DNA of 64,000 nt, taken from the NCBI RefSeq assembly GCF_900156815.1, contig NZ_FTOT01000003.1:186001-250000 (forward strand), written 5' to 3'. The DNA is from Gemmobacter megaterium. Lineage in GTDB: Bacteria > Pseudomonadota > Alphaproteobacteria > Rhodobacterales > Rhodobacteraceae. This document shows, in pieces, positions 54,957 to 63,662 of this stretch; within the stretch, counting starts at the first letter, position 1; each line of letters begins with the position of its first letter. The translations under genes and the position numbers were made by a program. The notes beneath the pieces are model-generated. The model saw only the letters and a program-made list of their open reading frames with translations, did not search any database and was not told where the DNA came from.

Positions 54957-55742
54957 TTACAGGGAAAATTCGGAAGAGCGCTCGATGAACGCCCTGGTTT
55001 TCTCGCGCTGCGGGGCGCGGAAGATCTGTTCGGCCGTGCCTTCCTCGTGCACCAGCCCGTCATACAGATACAGTACCCGCGTGGCGAAACGGTAGGCAAA
55101 GCCCAGTTCATGCGTCACCAGCAACATGGTGCGCCCTTCTTCGGCAAGAGTGTGGATGGTGCGCAGCACCTCGCCCACCAGTTCGGGATCCAGCGACGAT
55201 GTGGGTTCGTCGAACAGCAGCACCTCGGGCTGCATGGCCAGTGCACGGGCGATGGCCACACGTTGTTGCTGTCCGCCCGACAGTTGCGAGGGATAGGCCC
55301 CCAGCTTTTCCGCCAGCCCGACGCGGGCCAGTTCTGCCATCGCACGCTCGCGGGCCTGCTGCCGTGGCATCCGGTCCACGGTAATCAATCCCTCCATGGT
55401 GTTTTGCAACACGGTCATATGCGGGAACAGGTTGAACTGCTGGAACACCATCCCCACCCGGCGGCGCACCTGGGTCAGCGCGCGTTCGGCATAGGTGATG
55501 CGTTCGGTGCCATCGCGGGCGGTCTGCACCTGACCGATCAAGGCGCCGTCCAGCTCTACCCGGCCCGCCGTTGGCAGTTCCATGAAGTTCAGGCAGCGCA
55601 ACAGGGTGCTTTTCCCCGACCCGCTGCCCCCGATGATGGCGATCCGCTCACCCGGTTCGACAGTCAGGTCGATGCCCTTGAGCACCTCCAGCTCGCCAAA
55701 GGATTTGCGCAGGTCCATGGTGCGCAGGATGGGTCCGGTCAT
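54957..55742 (-). CDS. Polar amino-acid-type ABC transporter ATPase (GlnQ-like)
   Basis: A 261-residue ATPase: Walker A GGSGSGKS (38-45), [54 protein letters not shown], and the switch His in [13 protein letters not shown]. All are typical of the PAAT group. It energises the two adjacent permeases. A 20-residue insert ([20 protein letters not shown]) follows the Walker A part. Confidence 0.94.
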   Translation of the reverse strand: MTGPILRTMDLRKSFGELEVLKGIDLTVEPGERIAIIGGSGSGKSTLLRCLNFMELPTAGRVELDGALIGQVQTARDGTERITYAERALTQVRRRVGMVFQQFNLFPHMTVLQNTMEGLITVDRMPRQQARERAMAELARVGLAEKLGAYPSQLSGGQQQRVAIARALAMQPEVLLFDEPTSSLDPELVGEVLRTIHTLAEEGRTMLLVTHELGFAYRFATRVLYLYDGLVHEEGTAEQIFRAPQREKTRAFIERSSEFSL

Positions 55743-55752
55743 CGTGGTGCCC

Positions 55753-56418
55753 TTACTGGTTGCGGGCCATCCGCCGCTCCATCAGCATCGAGGCCAGGCT
55801 GAGCGGGTAGATGACGATCAGATAGATAAAGCCCACGGCGGTCAGAATCTCCAGCGGGCGGTAATAGGTCGAGGACAGCAGGCGCCCCTGATACATGAGT
55901 TCCTGCACAGAGATGACAGAGGCCAGCGATGTGACCTTGGCCACCTCTACCGCGCGGTTGGTGAAGGCGGGCAACATGCGCTGGAACACCTGCGGCAGGA
56001 TGATGCGGCGCAGGATCTGCGCCCGCCCCATGCCGATGGCCATGGCACCTTCCCACTGGCCGCGCTCCAGCGACTGAATCCCCGCGCGATAGATTTCGGC
56101 CGAAAAGGCGGCCGTGTTCAGCGTGATGCCCAGGAAGGCGGCCATGAACGGGCTCATCTGCGCGCCGATCAGGATCGGAAAGGCATAGTAGAACCAGATC
56201 AACTGGATCAGCGCCGGCACGTTGCGGAAAAACTCGACAAAGGCCCGGCCGAACACCCGCGCTGCGGCGAATTTCGACAGCCGCATCAACGCGATGACGA
56301 ACCCCAGCGCCAGCCCTGCCAACAGGCACATCGCGGCAAGATGCAGCGTCACCACCACACCCCGCCACAGCACCGGCAGGTTGTCGAAGATCAGCGAAAA
56401 ATCCCATTGATACTGCAT
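55753..56418 (-). CDS. Polar amino-acid-type ABC transporter permease
   Basis: A 221-residue HisM/GlnP-type permease: MQYQWDFSLIFDNLPVLWRGVVVTLHLAAMCLLAGLALGFVIAL start, VEFFRNVPALIQLIWFYYAFPIL, and AGIQSLERGQWEGAMAIGMGRAQILRRIILPQVFQRMLPAF coupling segment. The ATG at 56418 lies one base after the stop of the other permease. The frame could start 45 bases earlier, but that would overlap the previous gene. Confidence 0.93.
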   Translation of the reverse strand: MQYQWDFSLIFDNLPVLWRGVVVTLHLAAMCLLAGLALGFVIALMRLSKFAAARVFGRAFVEFFRNVPALIQLIWFYYAFPILIGAQMSPFMAAFLGITLNTAAFSAEIYRAGIQSLERGQWEGAMAIGMGRAQILRRIILPQVFQRMLPAFTNRAVEVAKVTSLASVISVQELMYQGRLLSSTYYRPLEILTAVGFIYLIVIYPLSLASMLMERRMARNQ

Positions 56419-56419
56419 C

Positions 56420-57082
56420 TCAATACGCCTGAAGCCGGGATTCACCCCATTTGGCCAGCGCACTCAGGCTGAACAGCAGGGCAAAGTAGATCAGGGCCAG
56501 CAGGGTATAGGTTTCCAGCGGCCGGAAGGTGATCGAGGCGACCATCATGCCCTGATACAGCAATTCGCCATAAGACAGGGTCGAGGCCAGCGAGGTGGTC
56601 TTGATGATCTCGAACGAACGCTCGGTGAAGGGCGCGATCATGCGGCGCGCGGCCTGCGGCAGGATCACACGGCGCAGCGCCTGGCCACGGATCATGCCAA
56701 GGGCCTTGGCGCCTTCCCACTGGCCTTTGCGGATCGACCCTATCCCGCCCCGGAACACCTCGGCGTAGAAGGCGCCCGATTGGGTGGCCAGCGCCAGCGC
56801 CGCTGCCTCCAGCGGACCCAGCGAAACGTTGCTGAGCACCGGAAGCGCATAGTAGAACCAGAAGAAATGCAGGATGCCGGGCGTATTGCGATAGAAGTCC
56901 ACATAGATCGTGCCCAGCAGCCGCACCGGCCAAAGGCGTGACAGCCGCATGGCCGCCACCAGCCCGCCGACAATGACCCCCGCCGCAATGGCGATCACCG
57001 CGATCTTGATGGTGCCCAGCAGGCCCGACAGCAGCAGCGGCCATTGCGCCAGAACCGCAAGAAAATCCCATTCATAGGGCAT
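56420..57082 (-). CDS. Polar amino-acid-type ABC transporter permease
   Basis: A 220-residue permease paralogous to its neighbour: MPYEWDFLAVLAQWPLLLSGLLGTIKIAVIAIAAGVIVGGLVAAMRLS, YRNTPGILHFFWFYYALPVL, GGIGSIRKGQWEGAKALGMIRGQALRRVILPQAARRMIAPF. The pair makes a heterodimeric channel, the normal arrangement for family-3 receptors. Confidence 0.93.
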   Translation of the reverse strand: MPYEWDFLAVLAQWPLLLSGLLGTIKIAVIAIAAGVIVGGLVAAMRLSRLWPVRLLGTIYVDFYRNTPGILHFFWFYYALPVLSNVSLGPLEAAALALATQSGAFYAEVFRGGIGSIRKGQWEGAKALGMIRGQALRRVILPQAARRMIAPFTERSFEIIKTTSLASTLSYGELLYQGMMVASITFRPLETYTLLALIYFALLFSLSALAKWGESRLQAY

Positions 57083-57117
57083 AGGTCAGTCAGGCCCCTG
57101 GTGCAGGTTGAAAGAGA

Positions 57118-57136
57118 CAGGGCCAGTGCGGCCCTG
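57118..57136 (-). terminator. Attenuator hairpin after the binding-protein gene
   Basis: CAGGGCC and GGCCCTG pair around five bases; on the minus strand the stem is followed by TCTCTTTC. This is the most terminator-like of the five hairpins that follow binding-protein genes here. Confidence 0.6.
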
Positions 57137-57156
57137 CCGATGCCGGACCCAAGGGG

Positions 57157-57990
57157 TCAGAACCAGGTTTCTTTCTGGATGCCTGGCACGGTGTCGGGGT
57201 CGATCCCCTTGGTCGCAATGTAGTCCCGAAAGATCGTGTTGGTGGTGCCTTCGTTGTAGATCCTGGCAATGAACCCGTCGATCCAGTCGCGGAACGACGG
57301 ATCGGCCGCCTTGCGCAGGCCCACGCTGGTCGGGACGGCCACGGTCTCGTTGGGCAGTTGCACCACACCCATCCGCAGGCGCGAGGATTGCACGATCAAC
57401 GCGGGGTGAAACTGCGACACCACATCCACCCGGCCAGCGGCAAAGGCGGCCACCGCCTCGTCATTGCTGGCGAACCGTTCGATGGTCGCTTCGGGCAGTT
57501 GTTCTGTCAGGCGCCGGTCGACCGTGGTGCCCAAGGTCACGCCGACACGGGTGCCGGCCTTGTTCAGATCCAGCCAGTTCTCGACCTTGAACCCCTCTTT
57601 GGTCAGGGCGCCCATGGCATAGTAGAACAGCGGCGTATCGGGGAAATCTATGGCCTTCTTGCGTTCCTCGGTCGGGTCCAGAACATACATCACGTCGATC
57701 TGTCCCGCCTGAAGCGCGGCCACCGAATTGCCCCAGGTGGTCTCGACCGGCTGAAAGGTCAGGCCCAGTTCGGCCGCCATCAGCTTGCCGATTTCAACGC
57801 CGACGCCGGTCCATTCATTGGTGCTGGGATTCTTGTAGAACCAGGGGTCGGCCGCCGCCATGCCCACACGGAACACGCCGCGCGCCTTCACCTCCTCCAA
57901 CGCGGTCTGGGCCGCGACAGAGTGCGGCAGCAGCCCCGCAGACATTGCAACGCCCGCCGCCAGGGCGATCAGGTTTCTTCTGTTCATCAT
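57157..57990 (-). CDS. Family-3 ABC transporter substrate-binding protein, atypical ligand site
   Basis: A 277-residue receptor: signal peptide 1-28 (NRRNLIALAAGVAM to VAAQ), then VKARGVFRVGMAAADPWFYKNPSTNEWTGVGVEIGKLMAAELG and the ERKKAIDFPDTPLFYYAM segment of SBP_bac_3. In HisJ/GlnH-like proteins an Arg and an Asp hold the alpha-amino and carboxyl groups. By alignment they correspond here to Met126 and Phe194, so a standard alpha-amino acid is unlikely to be the ligand. AGGGAAGTATGAC precedes the ATG. The divergent GntR gene suggests control. Confidence 0.9.
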   Translation of the reverse strand: MMNRRNLIALAAGVAMSAGLLPHSVAAQTALEEVKARGVFRVGMAAADPWFYKNPSTNEWTGVGVEIGKLMAAELGLTFQPVETTWGNSVAALQAGQIDVMYVLDPTEERKKAIDFPDTPLFYYAMGALTKEGFKVENWLDLNKAGTRVGVTLGTTVDRRLTEQLPEATIERFASNDEAVAAFAAGRVDVVSQFHPALIVQSSRLRMGVVQLPNETVAVPTSVGLRKAADPSFRDWIDGFIARIYNEGTTNTIFRDYIATKGIDPDTVPGIQKETWF

Positions 57991-58026
57991 GTCATACTTC
58001 CCTGTTTCTTGGTCTTGAGGCATTCT

Positions 58027-58040
58027 GATTGTTGACAATC
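58027..58040. promoter_or_regulatory. GntR (FCD)-type operator with overlapping -35 box
   Basis: GATTGT-TG-ACAATC is a perfect dyad of the kind bound by FadR/FCD GntR proteins. It contains TTGACA (58032-58037), which with CTTTAA or TTTAAC 17-18 bases on could be the plus-strand promoter of the gntR-sulfatase operon. The gap is shared with the divergent receptor gene, so both operons may be repressed here. Confidence 0.55.
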
Positions 58041-58158
58041 GACGATCATTTTTACTTTAACAATAGAAAATGCCGCCAGGGAGCAATTTTCTCCCTCTGG
58101 GGGGCGCATCCGGCCGGCAGACCGCCGCAAGGATGTGAAGGGGAGCGGAGGAGACGGA

Positions 58159-58866
58159 ATGAGCAGCGACGACACTCAGCCGATGCAGCGAATCGAGCCG
58201 GTCAAGCGACGCACCTTCCGCGAACAGATCGCTGAATCGCTGCGCACCCTGATCATGTCGGGCGAATTGGCCCCCGGCAGCCAGATCATCGAGGCCGATC
58301 TGGCCGAACGCTTCGGCGTCAGCCGCGGCCCGCTGCGCGAGGCGCTGCGCCAGTTGATCGAGGATGGCCTGCTCGTCACCGTGCCCTATACCGGCACCCA
58401 TGTGGTCGATCTGTCGCTCAAGGACATCCGCGAGATCTTTTCGCTGCGCACGGCACTGGAAATCTTTGCCTTTGAACAGGTCTGGAACCGGCGCGACGAC
58501 AGTTTCCGGCACGAACTGGCCCGTCGCCATGATGACCTGCTGCGCAGCATTCAGGCCGGGGATGATGAAAAATCCATTCTGGACGAACTCGCCCTGCATT
58601 CCTGTGTCTATGAACATTCCGGGCACCAGTTGCTGCTGGAAACCTGGATGGGCCTGCGCGGCAAGCTGCAACTCTACTGGGCGGCGCATCATCGCGCCCA
58701 TGGCCGACGCGGCCCCCACCCCGAAGGCCACCGCCTGTATGTCGAGGCGGCCATGGGCACCGACCTGAACGCCATGATCACCGAGGTCCGCGAACACATG
58801 CTGCGCGGCTCCTCCAAGACAGAGGCGTTTCTGGAAAGCTCGCTCCTCACCGGAAAGCTGATCTGA
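58159..58866 (+). CDS. GntR-family regulator (FCD domain)
   Basis: A 235-residue regulator: winged helix TFREQIAESLRTLIMSGELAPGSQIIEADLAERFGVSRGPLREALRQLIEDGLL followed by an all-helical FCD ligand domain (IREIFSLRTALEIFAFEQVW; the metal-site-like His residues LALHSCVYEHSG). Such proteins sense organic acids. GGAGGAGA supports the ATG at 58159. The stop overlaps the sulfatase ATG (TGATG), so it is the first gene of the sulfatase operon. Confidence 0.92.
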   Translation: MSSDDTQPMQRIEPVKRRTFREQIAESLRTLIMSGELAPGSQIIEADLAERFGVSRGPLREALRQLIEDGLLVTVPYTGTHVVDLSLKDIREIFSLRTALEIFAFEQVWNRRDDSFRHELARRHDDLLRSIQAGDDEKSILDELALHSCVYEHSGHQLLLETWMGLRGKLQLYWAAHHRAHGRRGPHPEGHRLYVEAAMGTDLNAMITEVREHMLRGSSKTEAFLESSLLTGKLI

Positions 58867-60344
58867 TGGCCGAAACCACGCGCCCGAACATCCTGCTGAT
58901 CACCACCGACCAGTGGTCGGGGCACCTGCTGGGCATTGCCGGGCATCCGGTGGTGCAGACACCGACGCTGGACGAACTTGCGCGCAGCGGGCTGCGCTTT
59001 GCCAATGCGCATTCCGAATGCCCGATCTGTGTGCCGGCCCGCCGCACACTGATGACCGGCGCCTCGCCGCGCGCGCAGGGCGACCGGATTTACAACGACA
59101 GCCTGAAGATGCCGGCCGAGACGATGGCAGCCGCGTTCCGCAATGCCGGCTACCAGACCCAGGCGGTGGGCAAGCTGCATGTCTGGCCACAGCGCGACCG
59201 CATCGGCTTTGACGATGTGCAACTCGACGAGGAAGGCCGCGCCCAATACGGCGTGATGGACGACTACGAGATCTTTCTGGGCGACAAGGGCCGCCCCGGC
59301 CAGCAGTTCGACCATGGCATGAGCACGGACGGCTATGTCTGGCGCCCCTGGCATCTGCCAGAGGAGTTGCACGTCACCAACTGGGCCACCCAGCAGATGA
59401 TCCGCCAGATCAAGCGGCGCGATCCGCAGCGGCCCGGCTTCTGGTATCTGTCCTATCGCCACCCCCATCCGCCGCTGGTACCGCTGCAATCCTATCTGGA
59501 CATGTACCGTGACATGGACATGGGCGAGCCGGTCGGGGATGACTGGGCCGAGGTGGGCGAACTGCCCTATGCCGTCGCCTCCAAGCGCAAGCGGGGCGAG
59601 AAGTACTCCTCCCGCCAGATCGCCGACATCCGCCGCGCCTTTTATGCGTTGTGCACGCATATCGACCATCAGATCCGTCTGGTCATCGGCACGCTGCGCG
59701 AGGAATTGCTGCTGGACAATACCATCGTGCTGTTCACCTCAGACCATGGCGACATGCTGGGCGACCATGGGCTGTGGGCGAAAAGCCTGTTCTACCAACC
59801 CTCCGTCAACATCCCGATGATCCTGCTGGGCCGCCGCAACGATCCGGTGATCGGCTCTGGCGTGGTCGAGGATCGTCTGGTCACGCTGGCCGATGTCATG
59901 CCCACGTTGCTGGACCTCGCAGGCATCGCGACGCCGGACACCGTTGATGGCCGCTCGATGCTGACCGCCCCCGCGCGCACGGTCGTGCATGGGGAATTCG
60001 GTGAAAATGCCAATGCCACCCGCATGATCCGTGATGACCGCTGGAAGCTGATCTATTACCCCGTGGGCAACATCCGCCAGTTGTTCGACATGGAGATGGA
60101 TCCGCAGGAAACCCGCGATCTGGCCCATCTGCCCGAGTGCAGTGCCATTCTGGACCGGCTGACCGCCCTGCTGGTGGCGCATCTGTATGGCGGGGATCTG
60201 GAATGGGTCACCGATGGCCGCCTGACCGGCCTGCCCAACCGCGAGGCCGGGCCGCGGGTGAACCGCGACCTGTCCAGCCAGCGCGGCCAGCACTGGCCGC
60301 CGCAGTTGCATTCCGACATGCCGCAAATCCTCAACAGCGCCTGA
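58866..60344 (+). CDS. Type I (formylglycine-dependent) sulfatase
   Basis: A 492-residue alkaline-phosphatase-fold sulfatase: RPNILLITTDQWSGHLLGIAGHPVVQTPTLDELARSGLRFANAHSECPICVPARRTLMTG. Cys55 in the CVPAR core (CxPxR, then TG) is the residue converted to formylglycine. FTSDHGDMLGDHGLWAKSLFY supplies metal and sulfate ligands. No signal peptide, so it acts in the cytoplasm on an imported sulfate ester, like choline sulfatase-type enzymes. Specificity cannot be read. Translation is coupled to gntR. Confidence 0.93.
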   Translation: MAETTRPNILLITTDQWSGHLLGIAGHPVVQTPTLDELARSGLRFANAHSECPICVPARRTLMTGASPRAQGDRIYNDSLKMPAETMAAAFRNAGYQTQAVGKLHVWPQRDRIGFDDVQLDEEGRAQYGVMDDYEIFLGDKGRPGQQFDHGMSTDGYVWRPWHLPEELHVTNWATQQMIRQIKRRDPQRPGFWYLSYRHPHPPLVPLQSYLDMYRDMDMGEPVGDDWAEVGELPYAVASKRKRGEKYSSRQIADIRRAFYALCTHIDHQIRLVIGTLREELLLDNTIVLFTSDHGDMLGDHGLWAKSLFYQPSVNIPMILLGRRNDPVIGSGVVEDRLVTLADVMPTLLDLAGIATPDTVDGRSMLTAPARTVVHGEFGENANATRMIRDDRWKLIYYPVGNIRQLFDMEMDPQETRDLAHLPECSAILDRLTALLVAHLYGGDLEWVTDGRLTGLPNREAGPRVNRDLSSQRGQHWPPQLHSDMPQILNSA

Positions 60345-60349
60345 GACCC

Positions 60350-62098
60350 ATGCCCATACCCGACCGCGCCCGCCTGATGCCCGAACCCGATCTGCCACAG
60401 GGCGCCGACCTGCTGGCCGAGGGGCGGGCCCTGACGCGCTACTGGACCGTGGGGCCATCGGCCTTTCTGGACCATGTCGGTGCCAGCAGCGAACATGCCT
60501 ACAAGCTGCGCCGCATGGCCGAAGGTGCGGTCATGCAGCACGCCCAGATCGGCTACCGCGACCGGGACAAAAGCTGCCGTGCCTATGCCGGCATATGGGA
60601 GGCCTGCGACCGTCAGGGCGTGACGGTGGACCGTTACGGCCTGTGCCTGGACTGGTCCATGGCGCTGCCGCGCGCGCAGCGGGCCGGGGCGCAACGTGGC
60701 ACCGGAATGATCCTGCCGGGGGTCGAGGATTTCGTGCAACTGGCCAATTCCGCCCCCGTTGCAGCGCATTTCGGCGATTTCGTGCTGGGCTTTCCGGCGG
60801 CCTTGGAAAACACGCAAGCCGCGCTGGCGGCAGGCAGCACGGCCATCGGCAATCTGGGGCAGTATTTCACCTTTCGCGTCCCTGGCCATGACGACGATGT
60901 CGAGGCTACGGCCCAGACCGTCCGCGCCCTTGGCCTGATCGCGGCACAGCCGGTGCCGGTGATGGTCCATTCCAACCTGGATGACGGCTATGCCGCGCAG
61001 TTCACCGATCTCGCCAGTTGTCTGGGCATGATCCTGCTGGAACGTCACATCGTCACCGGAATCGTGGGGGCGCCGCTGGGCCATTGCTATGGCCACCATT
61101 TTTCCGATCCGCTGGCGCGTCTGGCGTTTCAGCGCGCGATGGCACAGATCGACGCGGCGCCCGGCACGGTGATCTATGGCAACACCACCGCCTATCGCGG
61201 TCGTCCCGCCGCGAATTTCGCGGGCCTGTCCAGCTACCTGCTGGTCGATGCGGTGGCGCAGATGACCCGGCCCACCGGACATGCCATCAACGCCGTTCCG
61301 GTCACGGAAAACGACCGCATCCCCGAGATTGACGAGGTGATCGACGCCCAGCTTTTCGCCGGGCGGCTGAAGGATTTCGCGCCGATGTGGCTGCCCATGC
61401 TGGACCCCGGCCCGGTGCAAGAGCTTGCCGACCGGATCGTCGCAGGGGGCCGGGCCTTCTGCACCGCGACCCTGCGGGGGCTGGAGGCGGCGGGGGTGGA
61501 TACCGGCGATGCGTTCCAGATGCTGCTGGCGCTGCGCCGCCTGGGGGCCCGGCGGCTGGAACTGGCCTTTGGCGCCGGGCGCCCCGATCCAGCGGTCACG
61601 GGCGGCAGGGTTCCGGTCGCCCCTGCCACGATCCTGGCCGAGATTGCAGAGATGGCCGATCACGCGCTGGCCGGCGCTGGCCCGGTGACGGATCTGGCCG
61701 GTCTGCGGGTGATGGTGGCCACCAGCGATGTGCATGAACACGGCAAGATGCTGATCGAGGAAATGCTGCGCCGCATTGGCGCCACCGTGCTGGATGGCGG
61801 CGTTTCGACCGATCCGGCGCGGCTGGCAGACCTGGCCCGACGTGACACCCCCGATGCGATTGCCATCAGCACCTATAATGGCGTGGCCCTGGGCTATTTC
61901 ACCGATCTGCTGGCCTGCGGGGTGACGGTTCCGGTGCTGATCGGGGGGCGGCTGAACCAGATCCCCGAGGGCTCGAACACCAGCCTGCCTGTCGATGTCG
62001 GCGACCAGCTCGCCGCCGCCGGGGCGCTGGTCTGCCGCGAGGCATCGGCGTTGCTGCCTGCCTTGCGCGCCCTGCTGCCGCGCCGGACAAAGGCATGA
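60350..62098 (+). CDS. Cobalamin-binding, glutamate-mutase-like fusion protein
   Basis: A 582-residue protein. The C-terminal 130 residues are a B12-binding domain: MVATSDVHEHGKMLIEEMLRRIGATVLDGGVSTDP, with the DxHxxG motif at Asp460, His462 and Gly465 that supplies the lower-axial His, and later GGRLNQIPEGS. Residues 1-420 weakly resemble the barrel of glutamate (methylaspartate) mutase E: HFGDFVLGFPAALENTQAALAAGSTAIGNLGQYFTFRVPG and AINAVPVTENDRIPE echo its conserved segments. Glutamate mutase normally has separate E and S chains; here they are fused in the order E-S. Starts five bases after the sulfatase stop. Substrate unknown; mutase activity is inference. Confidence 0.72.
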   Translation: MPIPDRARLMPEPDLPQGADLLAEGRALTRYWTVGPSAFLDHVGASSEHAYKLRRMAEGAVMQHAQIGYRDRDKSCRAYAGIWEACDRQGVTVDRYGLCLDWSMALPRAQRAGAQRGTGMILPGVEDFVQLANSAPVAAHFGDFVLGFPAALENTQAALAAGSTAIGNLGQYFTFRVPGHDDDVEATAQTVRALGLIAAQPVPVMVHSNLDDGYAAQFTDLASCLGMILLERHIVTGIVGAPLGHCYGHHFSDPLARLAFQRAMAQIDAAPGTVIYGNTTAYRGRPAANFAGLSSYLLVDAVAQMTRPTGHAINAVPVTENDRIPEIDEVIDAQLFAGRLKDFAPMWLPMLDPGPVQELADRIVAGGRAFCTATLRGLEAAGVDTGDAFQMLLALRRLGARRLELAFGAGRPDPAVTGGRVPVAPATILAEIAEMADHALAGAGPVTDLAGLRVMVATSDVHEHGKMLIEEMLRRIGATVLDGGVSTDPARLADLARRDTPDAIAISTYNGVALGYFTDLLACGVTVPVLIGGRLNQIPEGSNTSLPVDVGDQLAAAGALVCREASALLPALRALLPRRTKA

Positions 62099-63006
62099 GC
62101 TGCTGCGTTCCCCCCGCAGGCCCCGTGACGCAGGCGCGCGAGGATGCGCCGCCGCCACCCGCGCCCACCACCAATGCCGCAGGGCTGATCACGCTTGGCG
62201 GCGGGCGGTTCTTCATGGGCGGCGCGGGTCCGATGGTCCTGCCTGCCGATGGCGAAGGCCCGGTGCGGACGGTGGATGTGGCGCGCTTTGCCATTGCCCC
62301 GCTGGCGGTCAGCAATGCCGATTTCATGGCATTTGTGCTTGACACCGGCCATGTCACCTGCGCCGAGGCCACCGGCGCCTCGATGGTCTTTGCCGGTCAT
62401 CTGGCACCCGATGCAGCCGCGCAGGCGCGCGCGGTCGATGGCCCCGACTGGTGGCGCGAGGTGGATGGCGCCTGTTGGCTGCACCCCGAAGGAGCGGGCA
62501 GCCGCATCACGCAGCGGATGGACCATCCTGCCGTGCACATCGCCTGGGCCGATGCCATGGCCTATTGCCGCTGGTCCGGCACACGGCTGCCCACCGAGCC
62601 GGAGTGGGAATTCGCCGCGCGTGGCGGGCTGGAGGGCAGGCTGTACCCTTGGGGCGACGCCTTGCACCCCGAGGGCGTGCACCGTTGCAACATCTGGCAG
62701 GGCAGCTTTCCGCATCGGGATCTCGGGCACGACGGCTTTTGCGGCACGGCGCCGGTCAGACACTATCCGCCAAATGGATACGGGCTGTTCCAGATGACCG
62801 GCAATGTCTGGGAATGGTGCCGCGCCCCGGCCCCCGACCGGCCCGCGCCAGCCCCTGACCTGCGACCGCTGCGGGGCGGATCGCATCTGTGCCATGACAG
62901 CTATTGCGCGCGCTATCGCGTCTCGTCGCGGCTGCTGGCCCATGCCGCGACAACGACCAGCCATATCGGGTTCCGCGTCGCCGCGGACGTGACGTCCGCG
63001 CCCTGA
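62095..63006 (+). CDS. Formylglycine-generating enzyme family protein
   Basis: A 303-residue SUMF1/FGE-like protein: GGGRFFMGGAGPMVLPADGEGPVRTVDVARFAIAPLAVSNADFMAFV, HPAVHIAWADAMAYCRWSGTRLPTEPEWEFAARGG, and LRGGSHLCHDSYCARYRVSSR. Cys266 and Cys271 correspond in spacing to the copper-binding catalytic pair Cys336/Cys341 of human FGE. It converts the sulfatase Cys55 to formylglycine using oxygen. The ATG overlaps the stop of the cobalamin protein gene, so sulfatase and activator are made from one message. Confidence 0.93.
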   Translation: MSCCVPPAGPVTQAREDAPPPPAPTTNAAGLITLGGGRFFMGGAGPMVLPADGEGPVRTVDVARFAIAPLAVSNADFMAFVLDTGHVTCAEATGASMVFAGHLAPDAAAQARAVDGPDWWREVDGACWLHPEGAGSRITQRMDHPAVHIAWADAMAYCRWSGTRLPTEPEWEFAARGGLEGRLYPWGDALHPEGVHRCNIWQGSFPHRDLGHDGFCGTAPVRHYPPNGYGLFQMTGNVWEWCRAPAPDRPAPAPDLRPLRGGSHLCHDSYCARYRVSSRLLAHAATTTSHIGFRVAADVTSAP

Positions 63007-63026
63007 CGCCAGCCCCCGCCGCGTGG

Positions 63027-63662
63027 CTAGCCCAGGTGAACAACCGGCCCGGCGGCGCCTTGCGCATCCGTCGCATCATGCGTGACCATCAAGGCCGGAA
63101 TGCCGCTGTCACGGATATGGGCAAAGGTGAAGGCCCGCATCTCGGCGCGCAACCCGGCATCCAGCTTGGAAAACGGCTCGTCCAGCAGAAGGGCAAGCGG
63201 CTCGGACAACAGCGTCCGCATCAGCGCGGCCCGCGCGCGCTGCCCGCCGGACAATGTCGCCGGGTCGCGGTCAGCCGTGCCGCCCAGCCCTGCCCGCTCC
63301 AGCGCGCGCAGGACCATATCGCGGCGCTGGCTGCGACCCTTGATCCGTGCGGCCAGACCAAAGGCCAGGTTGTCGGCCACCGACAGATGCGGAAACAGCA
63401 CCGCATCCTGGAACATCAGCCCGATGCGGCGCTGTTCGGGCGGGAGGCCCGCCAGATCGCGGCCATTCAGCACGATGCGGCCCGAACAGACGAACCCATG
63501 GTCCAGATGCCCCCCCACGGCATCCAGCAAGGTGGATTTGCCTATCCCGGACGACCCCATGACCGTGCCGATCTCGCCGGGGGCAACATGCATGGACAGC
63601 GGCGGAAACAGCGGGGGCGCGGCCCGGAACCGGATCGCGACAGCATCGAGCGTCAGGGTCAT
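63027..63662 (-). CDS. ABC transporter ATPase (ThiQ/PotA-like)
   Basis: A 211-residue short ATPase: Walker A GSSGIGKST (36-44), MFQDAVLFPHLSVADNLAFGL, LSGGQRARAALMRTLLSEPLALLLDEPFSKLDAGLR, and switch His in VTHDATDAQG. No TOBE domain, like ThiQ. It overlaps the permease gene at its start (ATGA) and ends 20 bases from the convergent formylglycine-generating enzyme gene. The upstream frame extension belongs to the permease region and is not used. Confidence 0.9.
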   Translation of the reverse strand: MTLTLDAVAIRFRAAPPLFPPLSMHVAPGEIGTVMGSSGIGKSTLLDAVGGHLDHGFVCSGRIVLNGRDLAGLPPEQRRIGLMFQDAVLFPHLSVADNLAFGLAARIKGRSQRRDMVLRALERAGLGGTADRDPATLSGGQRARAALMRTLLSEPLALLLDEPFSKLDAGLRAEMRAFTFAHIRDSGIPALMVTHDATDAQGAAGPVVHLG

